From Komagataeibacter oboediens (GTDB lineage Bacteria > Pseudomonadota > Alphaproteobacteria > Acetobacterales > Acetobacteraceae): a stretch of DNA of 64,000 nt. Below are positions 16,211-23,659 of the stretch, one piece after another. The position numbers were made by a program, and so were the translations under genes. Every line of letters starts with the position of its first letter. The stretch's first letter is position 1. Where the stretch lies: positions 1 through 64,000 of the forward strand of contig NZ_NKTX01000008.1 in the NCBI RefSeq assembly GCF_003207815.1. Reading direction: 5' to 3'. A model generated the notes under the pieces. It ran no database searches. It saw only the letters and a program-made list of their open reading frames with translations, and was not told the origin of the DNA.

Positions 16211-17793
16211 TGGCACACACCATCCGCCGCGCCGCCGGCATGGGGGGCGCATGCGCCATGTCGCTGCTGTCACTGGCGGGATGCGACCTGGCCCCGGCCT
16301 ATCATGCGCCGAACTACATCATTCCCGCCACATGGCAGGGGCAGGCCCCGTTTGGCGTGGCCCGTCCCATGGATGACGCCATTTCCGCGCAGTGGTGGGA
16401 AAGCTTTGCCGACCCGCAGCTTGACATGCTGGAAACCACCGCCATGGCCCATAACGGCGACCTGCAGGCCGCCAGCGAACGCTTCCTGCAGGCACGCGCG
16501 ATCGTAAGCGAGGCACGGGCCGACCTGCTGCCGCATTTTGGCGTGGCCTTTGGCGGCAGCAACAACAAAAGTTCGGCCGAGCGGCTGTTCCGCTACAAGG
16601 GGCCGATTACGGATTCCGACGAATTCTATGGCGGCATGGCATCGTGGGAACCGGATTTCTGGTCCGCCATCCGCAACCGGGTGCGGTTGCAGAAAGACTA
16701 TGCGCAGGAACAGGCGGCGGAATACGCCGCGGCACGGCTGAGCCTGCAGGCCGAACTGGCCAGTGACTATTTCACCCTGCGCGGGCTGGATGCTCAGGCG
16801 GCGATCTATACGCAGTCGATCCGGTATTACCAGGACTCCCTGCGCGTGACCCAGACACGGCTGGTGGACCAGGCGGCGTCACGGCTGGATGTGGCGCGCG
16901 CGCAGAACCAGCTGTACACCACGCAGGCCCGCCTGCTGGACATCCAGGCCCAGCGCGAGGTGATGGAACATGCGGTGGCCGTTCTGGTCAACGTCGCCCC
17001 GTCGTCGTTCCACATCGCGGCGGACCCGCACCTCAACGCCACCCGTTTCGCGCTGCACGCGCCCCTGCCGTCGGCCCTGCTGCAGCGCAGGCCCGACATT
17101 GCCATTGCCGAACGCCAGATGGCGCAGGCCAACCGGGCCATCGGCATAGCGCGCGCCGCGTTCTACCCGCATGTGTCGTTCCAGATGAACGGGGGGTTTG
17201 ATGACAATGGCTTCAACCTCGCCAACCTTGCCAATTCCATGTGGTCGTATGGCGCGACCGTGACCATGCCGGTGTTTGAAGGCGGGCTGCGCCGCGCGCA
17301 GCTGCAGCAAAGCTGGTCCGCCTACCGTGAAACCCGCGACCATTACCGTGTCACCATTCTCAACGCCTTTCGCGATGTGGAGGACGGGCTGTCGCGCACC
17401 AACCGGCTGGATGGGGAAAATGGCCGCCTGCGCGCCGCCGTCGGCGCCGCAAGCGAGACACAGGACATTACCATGAACCTGTACAAGGGCGGGCTTGCCA
17501 CGTACCTTGACGTCCTGATCGCGCAGGTCAGCACGCTGGACGCCCGCATACAGCAGGCCGAAATCCAGACCCGTTACCTGCAGGCGCAGATCGGCCTGAT
17601 CCGTGGATGTGGCGGGGGATGGGACGCTGCCAGCCTGCCCGCGCCCAATCAGGTCTTCGGGGTTGATCCGCTCCAGTATTCCGGTCTGCACAACGCCCCG
17701 CCCGTGGGCGGCGTGCCCGCCCCGCACAGCCACGGGCCCGACCCCGACGACAACCTGACGCAGCCGGTGTTGTCCCCCGCCATGGGGCAGTAA
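16207..17793 (+). CDS. NodT-family outer-membrane efflux lipoprotein
   Basis: A 528-residue TolC-like channel of the NodT subfamily, completing the tripartite pump. It starts with a lipoprotein signal ending LLSLAGC (Cys26). Two outer-membrane efflux repeats follow, with typical helical stretches and the LLQRRPDIAIAERQM motif near residue 297. The tail after about 465 is Pro/His/Asp-rich, longer than in most family members and probably disordered. The start ATGATG overlaps the adaptor's stop by 4 nt. A perfect hairpin at 17823 closes the operon. Confidence 0.9.
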   Translation: MMAHTIRRAAGMGGACAMSLLSLAGCDLAPAYHAPNYIIPATWQGQAPFGVARPMDDAISAQWWESFADPQLDMLETTAMAHNGDLQAASERFLQARAIVSEARADLLPHFGVAFGGSNNKSSAERLFRYKGPITDSDEFYGGMASWEPDFWSAIRNRVRLQKDYAQEQAAEYAAARLSLQAELASDYFTLRGLDAQAAIYTQSIRYYQDSLRVTQTRLVDQAASRLDVARAQNQLYTTQARLLDIQAQREVMEHAVAVLVNVAPSSFHIAADPHLNATRFALHAPLPSALLQRRPDIAIAERQMAQANRAIGIARAAFYPHVSFQMNGGFDDNGFNLANLANSMWSYGATVTMPVFEGGLRRAQLQQSWSAYRETRDHYRVTILNAFRDVEDGLSRTNRLDGENGRLRAAVGAASETQDITMNLYKGGLATYLDVLIAQVSTLDARIQQAEIQTRYLQAQIGLIRGCGGGWDAASLPAPNQVFGVDPLQYSGLHNAPPVGGVPAPHSHGPDPDDNLTQPVLSPAMGQ

Positions 17794-17822
17794 GGGGCCG
17801 CATCAGGGCAGCCTGCCGTGCG

Positions 17823-17848
17823 TGCCGCCCATGCTCACATGGGCGGCA
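17823..17848. terminator. Hairpin between the RND operon and the convergent HxlR gene
   Basis: TGCCGCCCATG-ctca-CATGGGCGGCA, a perfect 11-bp GC-rich stem with a 4-base loop, 30 nt past the RND operon stop. TTCCCC follows on the plus strand. It probably serves both convergent transcripts. Confidence 0.6.
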
Positions 17849-17878
17849 TTCCCCTGAAGCGTTCGGGACAGCGCGCCA

Positions 17879-18283
17879 TCATGACGCGTCGCGCGCGGAT
17901 GCGGCGGCGATGTTGCGGTCAACCTGATCCAGCAGCGCCGCATGCTGCGCGCCCCAGCGGTAGAGCATTTCCAGCGGTTCGACAAAGCGCTGTCCCAGCG
18001 CCGTCAGCCGGTATTCGACCACGGGCGGCATGACCTGCATGATCTTGCGGTCCACCAGTCCCATCCGTTCCAGGTCGCGCAGGGTCTGGGTCATCATCTT
18101 TTTCGACAGGCCGGGCAGGGCGCGCTGAAGCTGGCCGGGGCGCGAGGCACCGCCACACAGGTGCAGCGTATGCACGATCATGGTGGTCCATTTGCCCGAA
18201 AACAGCCGCAGCAGGCGGCGCGGGGCACAGTCCTGCGCGAATGGCGCATGGCGGTAGGCGTCGGGCAGGGGGGCGATATCCAT
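17879..18283 (-). CDS. HxlR-family transcriptional regulator
   Basis: A 134-residue winged-helix regulator. The HxlR core is clear: CAPRRLLRLFSGKWTTMIVHTL, then RPGQLQRALPGLSKKMMTQTLRDLERMGLV (recognition helix) and VVEYRLTALGQRF (wing). GTGAGG lies 6-7 nt before the ATG at 18283, so I start there rather than at 18295. The gene is divergent from the PRISE-like reductase with about 110 bp between them; HxlR proteins commonly sense electrophiles or aldehydes and control an adjacent reductase. The inducer is unknown. Confidence 0.85.
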   Translation of the reverse strand: MDIAPLPDAYRHAPFAQDCAPRRLLRLFSGKWTTMIVHTLHLCGGASRPGQLQRALPGLSKKMMTQTLRDLERMGLVDRKIMQVMPPVVEYRLTALGQRFVEPLEMLYRWGAQHAALLDQVDRNIAAASARDAS

Positions 18284-18393
18284 GGGCGGCCTCACGGGAA
18301 CGTTCAGGTAACCAGGGCACGAAAAGGTGCCGGATTGTCTTTTATGGCGTTACCCGACAGCGTGTGAAACCCACGTCATTCATGGAGGAAAAG

Positions 18394-19458
18394 ATGTCCC
18401 ACAGGGCGCTTGTCATCGGTGCGACAGGTATTGTCGGCCAGAACCTTGCCAACCGGCTGGTCGCGGAGGGCTGGGGCGTTTACGGCCTGGCGCGGCGGAC
18501 CGAAAACCTGCCCGGCACAATAATACCCGTCGCGGCCGACGCGCTGGACCCGGAATCCCTGCGCACGGCGCTGGCCGGTATCGTGCCGACGCATGTATTT
18601 TTCACCACATGGACACGCCGAGATAGCGAACGTGAAAACTGCATTGCCAACAGTGCGATGCTGCGCAACGTGTTTGCCGCCCTGCCACGCCCGCACGCGC
18701 TGGTGCATGCCAGTCTGGTGACCGGGCTGAAACACTACCTTGGCCCGTTCGAGGCCTATGCGCAGGGTGCGCCGCCACAGACGCCGTTCCGTGAGAGCAT
18801 GCCGCGGCTGGCGGTGGAAAATTTCTATTACAGTCAGGAAGATGTCCTGTTCGAGGTTGCAGACCGGCTGGGTATTCCATGGACGGTTCATCGCCCGCAC
18901 ACGGTCATCGGGTATGCGATCGGCAACCTCATGAACATGGGTACGACACTGGCGGCCTATGCCACGCTGTGCCGCGAGACGGGGCTGCCCTTCGTTTTCC
19001 CCGGATCGCCCGTGCAGTGGAACGGCCTGACGGACGTGACCGACGCCCGGCAGCTTGCCAGCCAGATCCTGTGGGCGGCCAGCGGCCCCGCCGGGCACAA
19101 CCGGGCGTTCAATGTGGTCAATGGCGACGTGTTCCGCTGGAAATGGCTGTGGGGCGAACTGGCCGCCTGGTTCGGCATTGACGCCGCCCCCTATCCCGGT
19201 CACGCGACGTCACTGGAACACATGCTGGCGGACAGGGGCGGACAATGGGCGGACATCGCCCGCCGGCACGGCCTGCGGGAAGAAGTGCTGCACCGTCTGG
19301 CATCGCCATGGCACACGGATGCCGACCTGGGCCGCCCCGTCGAATGCGTGACCGACATGAGTCTGAGCCGCAAACTCGGCTTCACCGGCTACCGCTACAC
19401 GCCTGATTCCTTCTTCGACCTGTTCGACCGCCTGCGCGCCGAACGCTATATTCCCTGA
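18394..19458 (+). CDS. PRISE-like NAD-dependent epimerase/reductase (extended SDR)
   Basis: A 354-residue extended SDR. GATGIVGQNLANRL at about residues 9-22 binds the nucleotide. Later features (HASLVTGLKHYLGPF and NFYYSQEDVLF) match the progesterone 5-beta-reductase/iridoid-synthase-like group, in which Lys and Tyr of these motifs are catalytic and reduce enones. In bacteria such enzymes reduce activated C=C bonds of diverse small molecules. GGAGG precedes the ATG at 18394. It is divergent from the HxlR gene, whose regulon it probably belongs to. Confidence 0.8.
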   Translation: MSHRALVIGATGIVGQNLANRLVAEGWGVYGLARRTENLPGTIIPVAADALDPESLRTALAGIVPTHVFFTTWTRRDSERENCIANSAMLRNVFAALPRPHALVHASLVTGLKHYLGPFEAYAQGAPPQTPFRESMPRLAVENFYYSQEDVLFEVADRLGIPWTVHRPHTVIGYAIGNLMNMGTTLAAYATLCRETGLPFVFPGSPVQWNGLTDVTDARQLASQILWAASGPAGHNRAFNVVNGDVFRWKWLWGELAAWFGIDAAPYPGHATSLEHMLADRGGQWADIARRHGLREEVLHRLASPWHTDADLGRPVECVTDMSLSRKLGFTGYRYTPDSFFDLFDRLRAERYIP

Positions 19459-19649
19459 CCGCGCGGACTGTAACCGCTGCTACCGCAGCACAGTCCGCCT
19501 GCCGTGTCCGGATGCGCCCGCCCGCCTCAGTGACGGGCGCATCTGGCTCATGCGGTCCGTGGCCATGAACGGCATCAGGGAAACGCTGTCTTTTCGCAAA
19601 AGACAGCGTGCGGAAACTGTTCCTGTATCTTTCTTAAAAATGCTGTCTG

Positions 19650-19720
19650 GCAAAGCTTTTTTCGGGAAGCTTTGAAAGACATCGCCTGTTTGAAAAAAGG
19701 CGACACCCAAAAACCTTTTT
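19650..19720 (-). repeat. Dispersed hairpin repeat, copy A
   Basis: Reads CAAAGCTTTTTTCGGGAAGC, then TTTGAAAGACATCGCC, then a TTTGAAAAAAGGCGACACCC tract. It is the reverse orientation of the copy at 61301-61375, with the AAGCTT dyad first and the GGCGACACC dyad second. Both dyads can form short A/T-looped hairpins followed by T or A runs, so it can terminate transcription from either side. Confidence 0.6.
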
Positions 19721-19804
19721 TCTGTTCTTCATGAATGGTGTCTTCAAAAAAATCTTCAGTGATCATTCTGAAATGAATCAGTTACGGAAATAAAATTTCA
19801 TGGG

Positions 19805-19831
19805 CGCTGCCTATTTTAAATAAAGGCAGCG
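19805..19831. terminator. Hairpin downstream of the recombinase gene
   Basis: CGCTGCCT-attttaaataa-AGGCAGCG, a perfect 8-bp stem with an 11-base AT loop, about 70 nt past the stop of the minus-strand recombinase. A decayed relative occurs at 5729-5758. Confidence 0.45.
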
Positions 19832-19901
19832 TTACCGAAATATGTTTTCATAAAAACCATCACCAGAAACGTCTGGTTACACGCAGTATATGACGACAGG
19901 C

Positions 19902-20471
19902 TCAGCCATTTTCACTACGGAACTTTGAAATGATGCGGTAGATGGTCGCCTTGTGTACGCTGAACTGTTCGGCAATGTCCGCAATCGGCAGGCCGTCCTG
20001 CGTTGCCATTTTGTATATTTCCGCATTATCCGCCGGGCTCAGCTTGGACGGGCGGCCCATATGGATGCCACGCTGGCGGGCCTGCATGCGGCCTGCCGTC
20101 GTGCGTTCGCGGATCAGCGCGCGTTCAAAATCGGCGATGCCTGCAAATACCGTCATGACAATACGGCCTTCGGGTGATGTCGTATCCGCCCATGGTTCAC
20201 GGATGGAGCGTAGGCCCGCACCCTTCTGCCGCAGGCTTTCCGCGATCTCCAGCAGGTGCTGTGTCGAACGGGCAAGACGGTCAAGGCGATAGACGATAAC
20301 GATGTCGCCCGTACGGGCGACCTGCAGAAGGCGTGTCAGCCCGGGGCGTTCCTTTTCTTCCTCCGGCAGGGGGTCTTCATAAATGGTTTCGCAGCCTTCG
20401 TCATGCAAATGCCACACTTGCTCCTCAAGTGTGCACTCGTCCGTACCTGCACGCGCATAACCGATCAGCAT
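19902..20471 (-). CDS. Resolvase/invertase-family serine recombinase lacking the catalytic serine
   Basis: A 189-residue small serine recombinase. The catalytic domain (1-about 130) has YARAGTDE at 5-12, YRLDRLARS at 61-69 and DFERALIRERTTAGR near 112-126. A C-terminal Hin-type helix-turn-helix (ADIAEQFSVHKATIYRII) binds DNA. Family members read YARVST at the start; here the nucleophilic Ser at position 9 is Gly (codon GGT), while the active-site arginines remain. It should not form the usual phosphoserine link unless Thr10 substitutes. It may be a decayed recombinase or a DNA-binding regulator. No recombination sites or transposon ends were identified nearby. Confidence 0.85.
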   Translation of the reverse strand: MLIGYARAGTDECTLEEQVWHLHDEGCETIYEDPLPEEEKERPGLTRLLQVARTGDIVIVYRLDRLARSTQHLLEIAESLRQKGAGLRSIREPWADTTSPEGRIVMTVFAGIADFERALIRERTTAGRMQARQRGIHMGRPSKLSPADNAEIYKMATQDGLPIADIAEQFSVHKATIYRIISKFRSENG

Positions 20472-20652
20472 CTTATCTTCAGATCACAATTAAATTTCAA
20501 TTACATATGTAGTCAAGAATCGAACAACTGAACAGACATCGCGGCGATGTCACAAGACGTTCGCATTTTCTTCTCATGGCAGGATGCAGAGCTAAGGAAT
20601 AAATTCCCAGTATTCAATTAAAAAAGCATTTATTCCCGAGGGTCAAAATAAG

Positions 20653-20681
20653 TTGCATTATTGTTGCAATATATGTATAAG
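20653..20681 (+). promoter_or_regulatory. Possible sigma-70 promoter for the c-di-GMP operon
   Basis: TTGCAT (20653-20658), a 17-base spacer, then TATAAG (20676-20681), in an AT-rich stretch upstream of the gene at 20734. The -35 element overlaps a TTGCA-ttattgt-TGCAA dyad that could bind a regulator. The -35 match is weak. Confidence 0.35.
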
Positions 20682-20733
20682 CCCAAAATTATCGAAACAT
20701 TAAGACTTTTGAGAAATCAGGATAACATAATTG

Positions 20734-21390
20734 ATGGGACGCCGAACGGACGATGAACGTCGAGTCCTGACCAGTCGGGATACGGATCAGGGAATTCGCG
20801 GTGGTTTTTTTGTCTTGCGGCATGCCCTGGTGGAGGTCGCACGGAATGCGTCGGCGTTTCACACCCATCACCATGCATCCGAACGCCCGATGGTCGGGGC
20901 GGATACATGGCTGCGTGCATCACTGAGCGATATCGCCAGCAGCTGCCAGCGCGACTATGTGCTGCGTGGCGGCACGATGGAATTTGAAAGTTCCGGCACG
21001 CTTCATATCCTGTGGGTGCGCATTGCGGTCACGGCAGGCGGGGGCCATCTGATTTTTGGCCCGAAATTACCGGATTCCGGCCTGCTGCTGGTTGATGTCA
21101 CGCTGGAGGAGGACGCCCCGGGCGCCGTCTCCATCACGTTTCGCGATGTCGCCAGCCTGAGCGTCACCTATGACGCCGAAACGGATATCACCCTGATCGG
21201 GCTGCTCAGTGGTGCCTCGAACGAACTGGACTGCAATGCATGGGCCGTAGTCCGGTTTCTGGGAAATGTCTGTGGCCTGCCCGATGAATGCAGCGAGGCC
21301 ATACCCGGACAGCACGGCGGCGCGCCGCTGTACATCCGGCACTATACGGCCGGCGAAACGCACGAAATCTGCATTGTCGTGAAAAAATAG
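20734..21390 (+). CDS. Hypothetical protein heading the c-di-GMP operon
   Basis: A 218-residue soluble protein I cannot assign to a family. Residues 1-55 are charged and His-rich. From about 70 onward it looks beta-rich, with hydrophobic alternations such as LHILWVRIAV and GLLLVDVTLEE. It has no signal peptide, membrane segment or obvious metal site. AGGA at 20719-20722 precedes the ATG at 20734 by 11 nt. It ends 19 bp before the PAS-GGDEF-EAL gene, so it is almost certainly co-transcribed. It might bind or modulate the downstream enzymes; that is inference from position only. Confidence 0.6.
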   Translation: MGRRTDDERRVLTSRDTDQGIRGGFFVLRHALVEVARNASAFHTHHHASERPMVGADTWLRASLSDIASSCQRDYVLRGGTMEFESSGTLHILWVRIAVTAGGGHLIFGPKLPDSGLLLVDVTLEEDAPGAVSITFRDVASLSVTYDAETDITLIGLLSGASNELDCNAWAVVRFLGNVCGLPDECSEAIPGQHGGAPLYIRHYTAGETHEICIVVKK

Positions 21391-21409
21391 AAATTCCTGA
21401 ATACTGTTG

Positions 21410-23617
21410 ATGGACATGAACCAGAACACGCCGCTTTTCCTTCGCCCCCATCATTCTTTATCCGGAACAAATGCGCTGCAGGTCATGCATGGCGCGGCGG
21501 ACGCCATTGTGGTGATTGACGAACGCAACAGGATCGTCTTCTTCAACGCCGCGGCCGAAAACCTGTGGGGATATACGCAGTCCGATGTGATCGGGCAGAA
21601 TGTCAGCATGCTGCTGCCTGCGGGCATGCGTGCCGACCATGATGCCTTCATCGATCGCAACCGCAGTACCGGCGTCAACACCATTATCGGCACATCGCGC
21701 GAAATCCGGTTTGAAAACAGGGCAGGGGAGTACGTGGCGGGCGAACTCGCCCTGTCCATGGTCACGCTGCGGCCTGACAACCGGAAATATTACATGGCCA
21801 CCATCAAGGACATGACCGGCGATGGCCGCCGCCGGAACCTGCAGGGCCTGCAGAACACGGTATTCCGCGCCCTTTCAACCGACATGACGATCCAGGATGT
21901 GGCTGACCTGATCTGCCGCGAGACGGAAACATTCGTACCCGACACCGCCGCCGTGCTGATGCTGGTGGACCCGGACGGACGTCTGCGCATCCTGTCGGGT
22001 GCAGGGTTCCCGCGCCGGTATGCCGCCGCCCTTGAAAACGTCACGCTGTCGGACGCCGACCGCGCGATCCTTGTCCGTGACCCGTCCCGTGCGGGGGCGA
22101 TGGTATGGGAAAGCTATTACTCGCTGGCCCTCTCGCTCGGGCTGCATCACTGCCGCGCCACGGCCACCGTGTCACCTGCGGGGAAGGTGACGGGCATCTT
22201 CGCCCTGTTCTTCCGCAATCCCGGCCCGGTATCTGACTGGGCGGAAACGGTTGTCAGCGGGTGCGTGCCGTTCTGCGGCGTGGTGATCGAACAGTACGAA
22301 GCGCGCCAGCATATCGCGCAACTGGCCAGTTACGATCCGCTGACCGGTTTCCTCAACCGTTCCGCAGTGCAGGATGTCCTTGACAAACTGGTGGGACAGC
22401 CGGGGGACCACCAGTTTGCCGTGCTGGTCCTCAATGTTGACCGGTTCCGTGACATCAATGAAGCCCTCGGGCACGCCAACGGCGATGTGCTGCTCAAAAC
22501 ACTGGCCACCCGCATGCGCGCGCTCACGCGCCACGACCATGTCCTGTGCCGTTCCAGCGCCGATGAGTTCATCATCGTCCTGCCCGAAACCCGTCAGGAC
22601 GAAGCGATGCGCCGTGTTCACACCCTGCTGGACGGACTGGCGCAGCCCGTCAACGTCAGCGGCAATCACATCACGCCGTCGCTGAGCGTGGGGATCAGCA
22701 TGTTCCCCGATACCGGGCCGGACAGTGAAACCCTGATCGGGCTGGCGGAAACCGCCATGCGGCAGGCCAAGGAAATCGCGCGCGGCACCTGCCGCATTGC
22801 AACGCCCGCCGGGCATGGCACGGCGCGGGGGCGGCTGCTGGCGGGGCCGGCGCTGCGTGAAACGCTGGCGCGCGGGCTACTGCACCTGCATTACCAGCCA
22901 CAGGTCCGCGCGCGGTCGGGACAGCTTTATGGCGTGGAGGCACTGGCACGGTGGCACCACCCGCTTCTGGGCAATATCTTTCCGTCGCGCTTCATGGCGG
23001 TGGTGGAAGAGACCGGTCAGGCCGAAATCATCGGCACATGGTCGCTGGAGGAAGCCTGCCGCCAGATCGTGGCATGGGAACGCGACGGGGTTCATGTGCC
23101 GACCGTTGCGGTCAACCTGTCCGCCGGGCAGTTCCGTGAACGCAGCCTGCCCGAAACCATTTCCCGGATGCTGGACGCCCACGACCTCGGGCCGCAGCGC
23201 CTGACGCTGGAAATTACCGAAAGCGTCATGATGGATGAAAACGAGGACACAATGGCGGTCCTGCGCGCCATTCGCACGCTTGGGGTCGGCCTGTCCATTG
23301 ATGATTTCGGCACCGGCTTTTCCAGCCTGTCACGGCTGGCGCGCCTGCCGCTAAGCGAAATCAAGATCGACCACAGCTTCATCATGAACCTTGAACACAA
23401 TGCCAATGCACAGGCGCTGACAACGGCGGTGGTTGGCATGGGCTGCATGCTGGGCATGACAGTGGTGACCGAAGGGGTCGAAACCGAAGCCCAGAAGGCG
23501 CTGCTGGAAAACCTGCAGTGCGACGTGATGCAGGGCTACCTGTTTTCCCGGCCACTGGCCGCCGCCGAACTGGCGCGCTGGGTCCGTGACCGGCAGGAAC
23601 AGCAACATAAAATATAA
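21410..23617 (+). CDS. PAS-GAF-GGDEF-EAL protein, probable c-di-GMP phosphodiesterase (PdeA-like)
   Basis: 735 residues with PAS (about 22-140), a GAF-like domain (about 145-295), GGDEF (300-465) and EAL (475-735). The GGDEF motif is degenerate (SSADEF near 382), so cyclase activity is unlikely. The EAL domain keeps EALARW, VNLSA, EITES, DDFGTGFSS, KIDHSF and TEGVETEAQ, so it should hydrolyse c-di-GMP. The PAS has HDAFIDR (His77) and TSREI (Arg97), matching the FixL proximal heme His and distal Arg and consistent with K. xylinus PdeA1, an oxygen-sensing heme protein. It precedes a paralogue with a near-intact GGDEF, the pdeA-dgc order of cdg operons. An ATG at 21416 is also possible. Confidence 0.9.
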   Translation: MDMNQNTPLFLRPHHSLSGTNALQVMHGAADAIVVIDERNRIVFFNAAAENLWGYTQSDVIGQNVSMLLPAGMRADHDAFIDRNRSTGVNTIIGTSREIRFENRAGEYVAGELALSMVTLRPDNRKYYMATIKDMTGDGRRRNLQGLQNTVFRALSTDMTIQDVADLICRETETFVPDTAAVLMLVDPDGRLRILSGAGFPRRYAAALENVTLSDADRAILVRDPSRAGAMVWESYYSLALSLGLHHCRATATVSPAGKVTGIFALFFRNPGPVSDWAETVVSGCVPFCGVVIEQYEARQHIAQLASYDPLTGFLNRSAVQDVLDKLVGQPGDHQFAVLVLNVDRFRDINEALGHANGDVLLKTLATRMRALTRHDHVLCRSSADEFIIVLPETRQDEAMRRVHTLLDGLAQPVNVSGNHITPSLSVGISMFPDTGPDSETLIGLAETAMRQAKEIARGTCRIATPAGHGTARGRLLAGPALRETLARGLLHLHYQPQVRARSGQLYGVEALARWHHPLLGNIFPSRFMAVVEETGQAEIIGTWSLEEACRQIVAWERDGVHVPTVAVNLSAGQFRERSLPETISRMLDAHDLGPQRLTLEITESVMMDENEDTMAVLRAIRTLGVGLSIDDFGTGFSSLSRLARLPLSEIKIDHSFIMNLEHNANAQALTTAVVGMGCMLGMTVVTEGVETEAQKALLENLQCDVMQGYLFSRPLAAAELARWVRDRQEQQHKI

Positions 23618-23659
23618 AAACTGAACAGATTCATACAGTCATAATAAAAAGGTGCGGAG

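Larger units (their letters stand above)
19459..19901. other. Intergenic region between convergent genes, repeat-bearing
   Basis: It holds a reverse copy of the dispersed repeat (19650-19720) and a separate hairpin (19805-19831). Short ORFs crossing it on the minus strand read through the repeat and are not considered genes. Confidence 0.6.

Noticed and set aside
19480-19766. Two short minus-strand ORFs between the PRISE-like and recombinase genes
   Set aside because: They read through dispersed repeat copy A; the Lys/Phe-rich sequence is translation of A/T-rich hairpins.
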